Shown here piece by piece: positions 9,401 through 17,942 of a DNA stretch of 64,000 bases (position 1 is its first letter; each line of letters begins with the position of its first letter). The notes under the pieces were generated by a model that was given only the letters and a program-made list of their open reading frames with translations, was not told the DNA's origin and made no database searches. The position numbers were made by a program, and so were the translations under genes. Where the stretch lies: positions 100,300 to 164,299 of the forward strand of contig DBGCOP010000017.1 of NCBI GenBank assembly GCA_048360435.1. Direction: 5' to 3'. This stretch comes from Limenecus sp048360435 (lineage in GTDB: Bacteria; Cyanobacteriota; Vampirovibrionia; Gastranaerophilales; Gastranaerophilaceae).

Positions 9401-10241
9401 CAATTTTCTTGATATCTTCTCTGTCCATTGTTGTTCCTGATGCAACAACAACATTACCTTCAGCATCTTTGATATCTTCAGCAATTGTTCTGCCCAAAAG
9501 TCTTTCTTTTAAAGGTGCAACTACTTTTTCACCGTCTTTGATATCTGTCATTGTTATGAATTTTGTTGTATGACAGTCATCTTCTCTGATGATTACATCT
9601 TGAGCAACGTCAACAAGACGTCTTGTTAAATAACCTGAGTCAGCTGTTTTCAACGCTGTATCTACAAGACCTTTACGTGCTCCGTATGAAGAAATGATAT
9701 ATTCAGTTACAGAAAGGCCTTCTTTGAAGTTTGATTTAATCGGCAAGTCGATGATTTGACCCTGTGCATCTGCCATCAAACCACGCATACCAACCAGCTG
9801 TGATACCTGTGAAAGGTTACCTCTGGCTCCGGAGAACGCCATCATATATACCGGGTTTAATCTGTCAAAGTTTTCAACTACCTGTTCTGTCAACTTAGCC
9901 GTTGTTTCAGACCATGTATCAATAACCTTTGTATATCTTTCTACTTCTGTAATTTCACCTTTTAAATAGCGATTTGTTGACTTTTCAATTTCAGCTTCTG
10001 CTTCTGCAAGAAGTTGTTTTTTTACGGGAGGTACACTCAAGTCGCTGATTGAAATAGTTGTACCTGATTTTGTTGCATATTTATAACCAAGGTTTTTCAA
10101 ATTGTTAGCCAATGTAGCTGCCTTTGAGCCGCCGTACTCAAGATAAACTTGAGCGAGAAGGTTATTCAATGCTTTTTTGTTCACAATCTGGTTTATGAAC
10201 TCCATTGTTTTTTTATTATGTTTTTGAATTAATGTATCCAT
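6405..10241 (-). CDS. rpoC2: RNA polymerase beta' subunit, C-terminal part (split RpoC2)
   Basis: 1278 residues forming the C-terminal portion of beta', as in Cyanobacteria and plastids where rpoC is split. Zinc ligands are C223, C296, C303 and C306 (the last two in GVCRKCYGW). The end of the bridge helix and the first half of the trigger loop are [20 protein letters not shown] and [10 protein letters not shown] (residues 320-349). The second half, [20 protein letters not shown], appears only at about 1003-1022. The roughly 650 residues between them are beta-rich repeats of sandwich-barrel type and correspond to the very large SI3 insertion of cyanobacterial RpoC2. The C-terminus has the usual [19 protein letters not shown]. 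The gene starts 56 bases after the rpoC1 stop. No sign of decay. Confidence 0.97.
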   Translation of the reverse strand: [1278 protein letters not shown]

Positions 10242-10297
10242 TTTTTCTTTTCTTCCCTCTAGTTTGTAATCTAGTGTCCCTTAAAGGTGTGGGCTCA

Positions 10298-12016
10298 CTA
10301 TGAAGATAACGAGTTTCTTACAGTTTCATTAAAGATGATTCTGCCGACTGTTGTTTCGATTCTTTCACCTTTTTCATCTCTGACAATAATTTTGTCATGA
10401 AGGTCAATAATCTTAGCTTCTAGTGCAGAAATTGCATCGTCAAAGCTGTAAAAATAGCCTTTAATTTCATCATCTCCATCATGATTTTTCAAGATAGTCA
10501 GGTAGTACATACCCAATACCATATCCTGTGTAGGAGTGATAATAGGTTTACCTGTTGCAGGAGCGAGGATGTTGTTAGTAGCTAACATTAACATTCTTGC
10601 TTCTGTTTGAGCCTCAATTGAAAGAGGAACGTGAACAGCCATTTGGTCACCGTCGAAGTCAGCGTTGAATGCTGTACATACAAGAGGGTGAAGCTGGATA
10701 GCTCTTCCTTCAACCAATTTAGGTTCAAATGCCTGAATACCCAGTCTGTGAAGAGTAGGAGCACGGTTAAGCATAACCGGGTGTCCGTCAATTACTTCTT
10801 CCAAGATATCCCAAACTACGGGTTCAGAACGTTCAATTTTCTTTTTAGCTGATTTGATATTTTGTACCAAACCGCGTTCAATTAATTTATTAACAACGAA
10901 AGGTTTGAACAGCTCAATAGCCATTTCTTTAGGCAAACCGCACTGATTCAACTCAAGGCTCGGACCTACTACGATAACGGAACGGCCTGAGTAGTCAACA
11001 CGTTTACCCAGCAAGTTTTGTCTGAAACGACCCTGTTTACCTTCGATAATATTTGATAATGATTTTAACGGTCTGTTGTTAGGACCAACAACAGTTCTGC
11101 CTCTTCTGCCGTTGTCAATAAGAGCGTCAACAGCTTCTTGAAGCATACGTTTTTCGTTTCTTACTATGATTTCGGGAGCACCCATTTCAAGCAATCTCAA
11201 CAAACGGTTGTTTCTGTTGATAACACGTCTGTACAAGTCGTTTAAGTCAGATGTTGCAAAACGTCCGCCGTCCAATTGAACCATAGGTCTCAAGTCCGGA
11301 GGAGTAACAGGAAGAACATCCATAATCATCCAGGTCGGTTCTGTATTAGACGCAATCAAAGATTCTATAAGTCTTAATCTCTTGATTAATTTTGCTCTTT
11401 TTTGAACAGAACCGCCCGCCTGAGCCAACTCACCTCTGATTTCTTCAACGAGTTCTGTCATATTGATTTCGCCAAGAAGTTCTTTTATAGCTTCAGCACC
11501 GATGCCTACTTTCAGAGCAGATTCTTCATTTTCGATGATAAAGTCTTCATATTCTTCTTCTGAAAGCAACTGATATTTTTTGAAGCCTGAATCAGCAGGT
11601 TCGATTACAACATAATTGTTGAAATAGATAACCTGTTCAAGATCTTTTAAAGACATATCCAAAAGTAATCCGAGATATGAAGGAATACCCTTCAAGAACC
11701 AGATATGAGAAACAGGCGCAGCCAGTTTAATATGACCCATTCTGTGTCTTCTTACTTTTGAGTCGGTAACTTCAACGCCGCAACGTTCACAGATGATACC
11801 TTTATGTCTTACTCTTTTATATTTACCGCAATAGCATTCCCAGTCCTTTGTAGGTCCAAAAATTCTTTCGCAGAACAAACCGTCTCTCTCTGGTTTCAAA
11901 GTACGGTAGTTTATTGTTTCCGGTTTTGTAATTTCACCGTATGACCATTTCAGTATACGCTCCGGAGAAGCGATACTAATTCGTATATAGTCAAAATAAT
12001 CTATACTTGTAGACAA
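10298..12016 (-). CDS. rpoC1: RNA polymerase beta' subunit, N-terminal part (gamma, split RpoC1)
   Basis: 572 residues corresponding to the N-terminal part of beta'. The N-terminal zinc ribbon uses C61, C63, C76 and C79 (CYCGK...ICERCG). The catalytic magnesium loop NADFDGDQ is at 451-458, with the three Asp at 453, 455 and 457. The switch and clamp elements (RFRQNLLGKRVDYSGRSVIV) are intact. The protein ends shortly after the DMVLGMYYLT segment, close to where cyanobacterial RpoC1 ends, and rpoC2 carries on. Together with rpoB it forms one minus-strand operon (rpoB, 19-base gap, rpoC1, 56-base gap, rpoC2). Confidence 0.97.
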   Translation of the reverse strand: MSTSIDYFDYIRISIASPERILKWSYGEITKPETINYRTLKPERDGLFCERIFGPTKDWECYCGKYKRVRHKGIICERCGVEVTDSKVRRHRMGHIKLAAPVSHIWFLKGIPSYLGLLLDMSLKDLEQVIYFNNYVVIEPADSGFKKYQLLSEEEYEDFIIENEESALKVGIGAEAIKELLGEINMTELVEEIRGELAQAGGSVQKRAKLIKRLRLIESLIASNTEPTWMIMDVLPVTPPDLRPMVQLDGGRFATSDLNDLYRRVINRNNRLLRLLEMGAPEIIVRNEKRMLQEAVDALIDNGRRGRTVVGPNNRPLKSLSNIIEGKQGRFRQNLLGKRVDYSGRSVIVVGPSLELNQCGLPKEMAIELFKPFVVNKLIERGLVQNIKSAKKKIERSEPVVWDILEEVIDGHPVMLNRAPTLHRLGIQAFEPKLVEGRAIQLHPLVCTAFNADFDGDQMAVHVPLSIEAQTEARMLMLATNNILAPATGKPIITPTQDMVLGMYYLTILKNHDGDDEIKGYFYSFDDAISALEAKIIDLHDKIIVRDEKGERIETTVGRIIFNETVRNSLSS

Positions 12017-12035
12017 TTTATTATCTCCTTATTAG

Positions 12036-15000
12036 TTATTCTTTAAATGTGGTAGGTGTTTCAAAGAAGTTAATATTTAACAGTTCCGAATCAATATCAG
12101 AAAGTGTTCTCTTAGCTGCTGATTTTCTCAAATCATCAGTATCAGACATTAAGTCAACTTCTTCACCGCCTTTTTTAGCAACAGTGATATCCAAACCGAT
12201 AGACTGAAGTTCTCTAACGAGTACTTTAAACGATTCTGGGATACCCGGTCTTGGGATGTTGTCACCTTTAACGATTGCTTCGTATGCTCTTGATCGTCCG
12301 TTAACATCGTCTGATTTGATAGTTAACATCTCTTGAAGAGTATAAGCAGCACCGTAAGCTTCTAACGCCCAAACCTCCATCTCACCGAATCTTTGACCGC
12401 CGAATTGAGCTTTACCACCCAACGGTTGTTGTGTAACAAGTGAGTATGGACCTGTGCTTCTTGCGTGAATTTTGTCATCTACAAGGTGAACAAGTTTCAA
12501 TACATAAGTCAAACCAACTGCAACAGGTCTGTCAAACGGTTCACCGGTTCTTCCGTCGATAAGTCTGACCTTACCGTCTTCGCCAACCCAGTCAACGCCC
12601 ATTTTCTTAATACCTTTGAGCAGTTCTTCTTTGGTAACTTTTTCTGACATACCGTCACCGTACATTTCATCAAATGATGGGGCTTCGTAGTATTCCTTAT
12701 TCAAGTATGCCGCCATACCTAGCAAGTTTTCATAAGTTTGGCCTACGTTCATACGGGAAGGTACACCAAGCGGGTTCAAAACTACATCAACAGGGGTTCC
12801 GTCAGGCAAGAAAGGCATATCTTCTTTTGGAAGAATTCTAGAAACAATACCTTTATTTCCGTGACGACCTGAAAGTTTATCACCAACAGATACCTTACGT
12901 TTTTGAGCAATGTAAACTCTGATAACTGTGTTAGCTCCCGGAGGCAGCTCATCGCCTTTTTCTCTGTCAAATACTTTAACGTCGACTACGCGTCCGCCTT
13001 CTCCGTGAGGAACTCTTAATGAGTTATCTTTTACATCTCTTGCTTTTTCAGCAAAGATTGCTCTTAATAGTTTTTCTTCAGGTGGGTGTTCAGATTCACC
13101 TTTCGGTGTAACTTTACCAACCAGAATATCGTCAGCGTAAACTCTTGCACCGATTCTTACGATACCTCTTTCGTCTAAATGGCGAAGAGATTCTTCAGAA
13201 ACGTTCGGAACTTCTCTTGTGATTTCTTCTGGTCCTAGTTTTGTCTGACGAGCATCTATTTCTAATTTTTCAATGTGGACTGAAGTGAAAATATCATCGT
13301 GAACACATCTTTCTGAAAGAAGAATAGCATCCTCGTAGTTATAGCCTTCCCAAGGCATATAAGCAAGAAGCACGTTCTTACCGAGTGAAAGTTCACCGCA
13401 GTGTGTAGAAGCACCGTCTGCAATTACATCACCTGCTTTAACTTCGTCACCGTCTCTTACAATAGGTTTCTGGTTAATACAAGTGTCCTGGTTACTTCTA
13501 ACATATTTCATCAATTGTATTCTGTGAAGCTTATTTTCTTTATCTCTGATATATATTTCTTCACCGACTACTTTTTCTACTGTACCGTCACAAGGTGCAA
13601 CAGCAACCATACCTGAATCTTTTGCAGCTCTCTTTTCAAGACCTGTACCAACAACCGGACGGTCTGTGATAAGAAGAGGCACTGATTGACGCTGCATGTT
13701 AGAACCCATCAAGGCACGGTTTGCGTCATCATGTTCAATAAACGGAATCAATGATGTAGCAACAGAGAAAATCTGAATCGGAGATACACCGATAAAGTCA
13801 ACTCTGTTTGCTTCGGACATTGTAAATTCAGATCTGTAACGGCAAGGTACATAAGGATATTTAATGCTTCGGTCTTCATTCAATTCAAGGTCGGCAGGAG
13901 CAATACGAAGGTTGTCTTCTTCATCTGCAGTTAAGTAATGAACTTCGTCTGTTACAACGCCGTCTTTAACAGCAAAGAATGGAGATTCGATAAAGCCGTA
14001 ATCGTTAACTTTTGCGTGAGTAGCAAGAGAACCGATAAGACCTGCGTTCGGACCTTCAGGAGTTTCAACCGGACAAATACGTCCATAGTGAGAAGGGTGA
14101 ATGTCACGAACAGCAAAGCCTGCTCTTTCTCTAACCAAACCGCCGGGCCCGAGAGCTGATATACGTCTTTTGTGAGTCAACTCTGCCAACGGGTTAATCT
14201 GGTCCATGAACTGTGACAACTGAGATGAACCAAAGAACTCTTTCAATGAAGCAACTAAAGGTTTAGTGTTCAAGAGGTTCAAAGGTGTAAGAGTATCAGA
14301 GTCTTGAAGAGTCATTCTTTCTTTGACGATTCTTTCAATTCTTGAAAGACCGACTCTGAATTGGTTTTGCAGCAATTCACCGACTGAACGGATTCTTCTG
14401 TTTCCGAGGTGGTCAATATCGTCTACCGAACCTTCATCATAAGTTAAGTTAATTAAGTATTCGATTGAAGCTACCAAATCCTGAACAGTGATTGTTCTTT
14501 GAGTTTCCGGCAGGTTCAAACCGAGTTTTTTATTTAATTTATAACGACCTACACGACCGATATCATATTTCTTTTCGTCAAAGAAACGAGCTTCAAGGAT
14601 AGAACGTCCGCCTGCGGCTGAAGCAGGGTCTCCGGGTCTAAGTTTTTTATAAATTTCAATTAATGCATCATCTGTTGTTTCTGTCGTATCTTTGTCCAGA
14701 GTCTTTTTCAAGAACTCTGCGTGTGTAAACAAAGTTTCCATTTCAGAAACAGTGATACCCAGAGCTTTCAACAATGTTGTAGCTAAGATTTTTCTGTTTT
14801 TATCAATTTTTACATAGATGTTATCATTAGCATCTGTTTCTATTTTTAACCAAGCACCTCTGTTAGGAATAAGAGTTGCATTATACAAACGCTTACCGGT
14901 CGGAGAGATTTCACGTTTGAAATACACGCCGGGCGAACGAACGATTTGAGAAACGATTACACGTTCGGCACCGTTTACAATGAATGTACCTTTGTCAGTC

Positions 15001-15350
15001 ATTGTCGGAATGTCGCCAATGTAAACTTCCTGTTCTTTTATTTCACCTGTGTCACGGTTAACCAATCTGACCATTACACGGAGTTGTTTTGCATAAGTAG
15101 CATCGTGGATACGGGCTTCTTCAATTGTATACTTTGGATTATCAAAAGTATAATTAGGAAGAAAGTGTAATTCCAAACGACCTGTATAGTCTTTAATAGG
15201 AGAGAATGAAAGCAATTCTTCCTTCAATCCTTCTTTAAGAAACCATTCAAAAGAATTCTTTTGAACTTCAATAAGATCAGGTAAATCATCCAATCTGGTA
15301 TTAGGGATACCCATTGGTGTTACTCTGGTTGCTTGATTTGTTGTCGACAT
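12036..15350 (-). CDS. rpoB: RNA polymerase beta subunit
   Basis: 1104 residues, complete. The rifampicin-binding region FFGSSQLSQFMDQINPLAE followed by LTHKRRISALGPGGL spans about 372-405. Residues matching E. coli D516, H526 and S531 are D383, H393 and S398, all unchanged, so the native enzyme would be expected to bind rifampicin. Two neighbours differ (Ile for N518, Ala for S522). The following stretch GFAVRDIHPSHYGRICPVET reads like the cyanobacterial protein. rpoB is not preceded by rplJ-rplL, so the operon stands alone. The start is the ATG at 15348-15350. Confidence 0.97.
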   Translation of the reverse strand: MSTTNQATRVTPMGIPNTRLDDLPDLIEVQKNSFEWFLKEGLKEELLSFSPIKDYTGRLELHFLPNYTFDNPKYTIEEARIHDATYAKQLRVMVRLVNRDTGEIKEQEVYIGDIPTMTDKGTFIVNGAERVIVSQIVRSPGVYFKREISPTGKRLYNATLIPNRGAWLKIETDANDNIYVKIDKNRKILATTLLKALGITVSEMETLFTHAEFLKKTLDKDTTETTDDALIEIYKKLRPGDPASAAGGRSILEARFFDEKKYDIGRVGRYKLNKKLGLNLPETQRTITVQDLVASIEYLINLTYDEGSVDDIDHLGNRRIRSVGELLQNQFRVGLSRIERIVKERMTLQDSDTLTPLNLLNTKPLVASLKEFFGSSQLSQFMDQINPLAELTHKRRISALGPGGLVRERAGFAVRDIHPSHYGRICPVETPEGPNAGLIGSLATHAKVNDYGFIESPFFAVKDGVVTDEVHYLTADEEDNLRIAPADLELNEDRSIKYPYVPCRYRSEFTMSEANRVDFIGVSPIQIFSVATSLIPFIEHDDANRALMGSNMQRQSVPLLITDRPVVGTGLEKRAAKDSGMVAVAPCDGTVEKVVGEEIYIRDKENKLHRIQLMKYVRSNQDTCINQKPIVRDGDEVKAGDVIADGASTHCGELSLGKNVLLAYMPWEGYNYEDAILLSERCVHDDIFTSVHIEKLEIDARQTKLGPEEITREVPNVSEESLRHLDERGIVRIGARVYADDILVGKVTPKGESEHPPEEKLLRAIFAEKARDVKDNSLRVPHGEGGRVVDVKVFDREKGDELPPGANTVIRVYIAQKRKVSVGDKLSGRHGNKGIVSRILPKEDMPFLPDGTPVDVVLNPLGVPSRMNVGQTYENLLGMAAYLNKEYYEAPSFDEMYGDGMSEKVTKEELLKGIKKMGVDWVGEDGKVRLIDGRTGEPFDRPVAVGLTYVLKLVHLVDDKIHARSTGPYSLVTQQPLGGKAQFGGQRFGEMEVWALEAYGAAYTLQEMLTIKSDDVNGRSRAYEAIVKGDNIPRPGIPESFKVLVRELQSIGLDITVAKKGGEEVDLMSDTDDLRKSAAKRTLSDIDSELLNINFFETPTTFKE

Positions 15351-15419
15351 TTATTTACCTCGCTAAATGTGGCGTACTACATTATTTTTGTAAACTGTTG
15401 TTATTAAATTTTTCGGGCA

Positions 15420-15443
15420 CAGAGCAGCTCCCCGCTGCTTCTG
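15420..15443 (-). promoter_or_regulatory. Hairpin in the rpoB leader
   Basis: GCAGC / GCTGC stem extended by CAGA / TCTG with one bulged base, around a C-rich loop, about 70 bases upstream of the rpoB ATG. The position in an untranslated leader suggests attenuation, translational control or transcript stability. No ribosomal protein or known riboswitch consensus was recognised. Confidence 0.4.
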
Positions 15444-15602
15444 TTTATAAGATTTTGTAATTACAATACATTTTTACTCATATCTAACCATTCTATAATC
15501 TTATTCGCTAAAACATGCCCGTCAAGAAAAATAACGGTTTTTTAAGTTTTAGATGAAATAATTTGTAACAAACGTACACAAAATTGTTACATTTTAACTC
15601 AA

Positions 15603-15632
15603 ATAGTTATTATGACTGAAAAAAACTGTCAA
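15603..15632 (-). promoter_or_regulatory. Candidate rpoB promoter
   Basis: A perfect TTGACA box (minus strand, 15627-15632) stands about 280 bases before rpoB. At a spacing of 17-18 bases the -10 region is only a poor TAACTAT. The remainder of the 380-base rpoB/15737 spacer shows AT-rich sequence and the leader hairpin only. Confidence 0.3.
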
Positions 15633-15736
15633 GTGTCCTTGTTGTTTAAAATTATAGACATAAGGGTAATGAAAAAGTTTCCTTTAATGTAAATAATTTT
15701 TATACAACTTAAAAATAGCAAAGGGAAAGGATGCTT

Positions 15737-16018
15737 ATGGGAACAGATATTCTAAACAGAATATACAAAGCAGTTGATATGTCAGGAGGCGTAAAAGACA
15801 TTGTTGTATTTACACAAAGCTTCAAAGCTTATGGCACAATAGTAAAAGACCATAAAGACAACCTGAAAGATATCTTAACACTGAAAGATGCAACTATTTG
15901 CCACCATTTCGATGAATGCAGCTGTAATATAGAAAGCCCTAAATACGAATGGCTAAACATCAACGAAGATAAGATTATTGCTTTCAGTATACTCGGATAT
16001 ATGACCTGTGAAAACTAA
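15737..16018 (+). CDS. Conserved-looking small protein of unknown function
   Basis: About 93 residues. The ATG at 15731 is only one base from the AAAGGGAAAGG ribosome-binding sequence, while the ATG at 15737 is at the usual distance of six, so I take the second (two residues shorter). The product starts MGTDILNRIYKAVDMSGG, is soluble and of mixed alpha/beta appearance, and contains a Cys/His group (ICHHFDECSC) that could bind a metal. I do not recognise the family. The gene lies alone between the divergent rpoB operon and the convergent sigma-factor gene, and ends in a shared terminator. Confidence 0.75.
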   Translation: MGTDILNRIYKAVDMSGGVKDIVVFTQSFKAYGTIVKDHKDNLKDILTLKDATICHHFDECSCNIESPKYEWLNINEDKIIAFSILGYMTCEN

Positions 16019-16034
16019 AAACGGGCAATAGCCC
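16014..16034. terminator. Bidirectional terminator
   Basis: Compact stem ACGGGC / GCCCGT with an AATA loop, flanked by A and T runs, between the small gene and the convergent sigma-factor gene. Confidence 0.85.
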
Positions 16035-16039
16035 GTTTT

Positions 16040-17041
16040 TTAATTAAAATAATTTTTCAAACCTTTTGTAAGATTATTATTTTTACACAGCTTTTTGAGT
16101 TTACTAATTGCTCTGTTTTCAATTTGCCTGATACGTTCTCTGGAAACACCGTATCTGGAACCTATTTCTTCAAGTGTTTTTCTGTTTCCGTCATCATTCA
16201 ACCCATAACGCATAATCAAAACATCTCGTTCTTTGGGGCTTAATTGATTCAGCATTTTTTGTATATCTTCAAAAAGGTTTTCCTGAGATACCTTTGTATC
16301 AGGCGAAACAGTTGACTCATCAACAATAAAATCACCGAGCTTTGATGACTCATCTTTCGCAGTTGCAGGTGTTTCTATGCTGATTGTAGATTGAGCAGCC
16401 TTAATAAGACTGGTAAGTTTGCTAACTGGAATTCCGACTCTGTATGCAATTTCCTCTTTTGAAGGAATTTTTCCTGTTTCTGTTGTCAAATCCACCGTAA
16501 CTTTTTTTATCTTACTTAATGTTTCAATCATATGAACAGGAAGTCTTATTATTCTGGATTTGTCAGCAATAGCACGTGTTATAGACTGTTGAATCCACCA
16601 TGTCGCATAAGTTGAAAACTTGTACCCTTTTGCATAATCGAATTTTTCAGCAGCCTTCATAAGCCCCATATTTCCCTCTTGAATCAAATCAAGAAAAGAA
16701 AGTCCTCTTCCTATATATTTTTTCGCAATACTGACAACAAGCCTCAAATTTGCATTAACAAGAGTTTCTTTTGCTTGCTCATCGTTTTTTTCTTTAATTT
16801 TTTTTGCAACTTCCAATTCCTGTTCAGCTGTCAAAAGTGGAATTTTTCCGATTTGCTGAAGATATATCTTAACAGAATCATCAGCGTTTACAGAAGAAAC
16901 ATTCTCAGAAGTTTTTGGTTCTTCAACAGAAAGAATAAGCTCTTCATCTTCGGGCTCTTCACTGATCTTTTCTATATTAACTTCCGAATCAATGGAGTTT
17001 TCTGTATCTTCAGAAATAAATTTATCAATCTTGTTTGCCAT
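16040..17041 (-). CDS. RNA polymerase sigma-70 family factor (group 1/2, SigA-like)
   Basis: 333 residues. After an acidic N-terminal tail of about 50 residues comes region 1.2 (VKIYLQQIGKIPLLTAEQE). Region 2 follows, with the core-binding and -10-recognition helices FLDLIQEGNMGLMKAAEKF and FSTYATWWIQQSITRAI, then region 3. Region 4 carries the -35 helix-turn-helix TLEEIGSRYGVSRERIRQIE. This is a primary-type sigma, either the housekeeping factor or a group 2 paralogue as Cyanobacteria often have; there is no long region 1.1. It follows the RlmB-type gene by 29 bases and is probably cotranscribed with it. It should recognise TTGACA/TATAAT promoters such as the one at 17872. Confidence 0.93.
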   Translation of the reverse strand: MANKIDKFISEDTENSIDSEVNIEKISEEPEDEELILSVEEPKTSENVSSVNADDSVKIYLQQIGKIPLLTAEQELEVAKKIKEKNDEQAKETLVNANLRLVVSIAKKYIGRGLSFLDLIQEGNMGLMKAAEKFDYAKGYKFSTYATWWIQQSITRAIADKSRIIRLPVHMIETLSKIKKVTVDLTTETGKIPSKEEIAYRVGIPVSKLTSLIKAAQSTISIETPATAKDESSKLGDFIVDESTVSPDTKVSQENLFEDIQKMLNQLSPKERDVLIMRYGLNDDGNRKTLEEIGSRYGVSRERIRQIENRAISKLKKLCKNNNLTKGLKNYFN

Positions 17042-17070
17042 TTACGCTCCGTTATTTCAAGGTAATAATA

Positions 17071-17835
17071 TTATACACTATGTTTTTGTTTAGTAATCAT
17101 CTGTCGTACCGATTCATAAATTATTGCAGAGGCAGCATTGGAAACATTAAGAGAGTTAAAATTTCTTAACATTGGTATCTTAACAACAAAATCAGAGTTT
17201 TTCATATTGTTTTTGGAAACACCTGTCTCTTCTCCGCCCATAATTATAGCAAAATTCATATCCGTATAATCAACATCATAGTAATTATCTTTCCCGTGTG
17301 CATCTGCCGCAATTATCCAATAGTCGTTATCTTTTAATTTATCTATTATATTCGAAAGACTATTAACCTGAATTAAAGGAATATGGTTAATGGCTCCTGC
17401 TGAAGTTTTTTCAACAATAGCACTAACCTGTGCGCTGCGCCTGCTTGGAATAATAACCGCATCAAATCCTGCACAAGCAGCAGTCCTAATGATTGCACCA
17501 AGGTTATGCGGATCCTCAACTCCATCAAGAATAATCAATTTAGAATATCCTTTTTTCTCTTTTTGAGCAACTAAAAAATCATAAAAATCCATATATTCAA
17601 CAGGAGAAACCATAGCCATAACCCCCTGATGATGAAGATTCGAAAATTCTTGAAATTTTTCTTTAGGAACAAATTGAAAAACAACTCCGTATTTTTTTGC
17701 AAGCTTAATAATTTCATCAATTTTAGGATCCTTTGATGAAGTTTTTGAAATATACACCTTGTTGATTCTCTTAGGGTTGGAGGAAAGTGCTTCCGTAACA
17801 CTGTTTCTTCCGTATATATAATTATTTTTGTCCAT
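17071..17835 (-). CDS. rlmB: SpoU/TrmH-family rRNA 2'-O-methyltransferase, RlmB-like
   Basis: About 254 residues. The N-terminal RNA-binding substrate domain opens with NYIYGRNSVTEAL. The SPOUT knot carries the three family motifs: LDGVEDPHNLGAIIRTAACAG, IIMGGEETGVS and IPMLRNFNSLNVSNAASAI. The expected reaction is SAM-dependent 2'-O-methylation of a guanosine of 23S rRNA (G2251 in E. coli); a related target is possible. A GTG three codons upstream overlaps the GGGTG ribosome-binding sequence, so the ATG at 17833-17835 is the better start. It shares a transcript with the downstream sigma-factor gene. Confidence 0.88.
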   Translation of the reverse strand: MDKNNYIYGRNSVTEALSSNPKRINKVYISKTSSKDPKIDEIIKLAKKYGVVFQFVPKEKFQEFSNLHHQGVMAMVSPVEYMDFYDFLVAQKEKKGYSKLIILDGVEDPHNLGAIIRTAACAGFDAVIIPSRRSAQVSAIVEKTSAGAINHIPLIQVNSLSNIIDKLKDNDYWIIAADAHGKDNYYDVDYTDMNFAIIMGGEETGVSKNNMKNSDFVVKIPMLRNFNSLNVSNAASAIIYESVRQMITKQKHSV

Positions 17836-17871
17836 AAAAATCACCCAAATTCTTTATTTTTTGTAATAATC

Positions 17872-17900
17872 TTGCCATAATAATTATACTATAATATAAT
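17872..17900 (+). promoter_or_regulatory. Sigma-70 promoter of the pilus gene cluster
   Basis: TTGCCA at 17872-17877 and a perfect TATAAT at 17895-17900, separated by 17 bases. It lies 42 bases before the start of the PilM-PilN gene. Confidence 0.7.
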
Positions 17901-17942
17901 TGTATAGGTTTTGAAGTAACATTTATAATTTGGAATTAGTGA

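Noticed and set aside
13938..14159. Rifampicin resistance changes in RpoB
   Set aside because: The key residues (D516, H526, S531 equivalents) are unchanged; the two differences seen are typical of cyanobacterial-like sequences.
16679..17065. 128-codon frame antisense to the sigma factor gene
   Set aside because: Shadow of the sigma factor; Phe/Asn/Lys-rich and without domain features.
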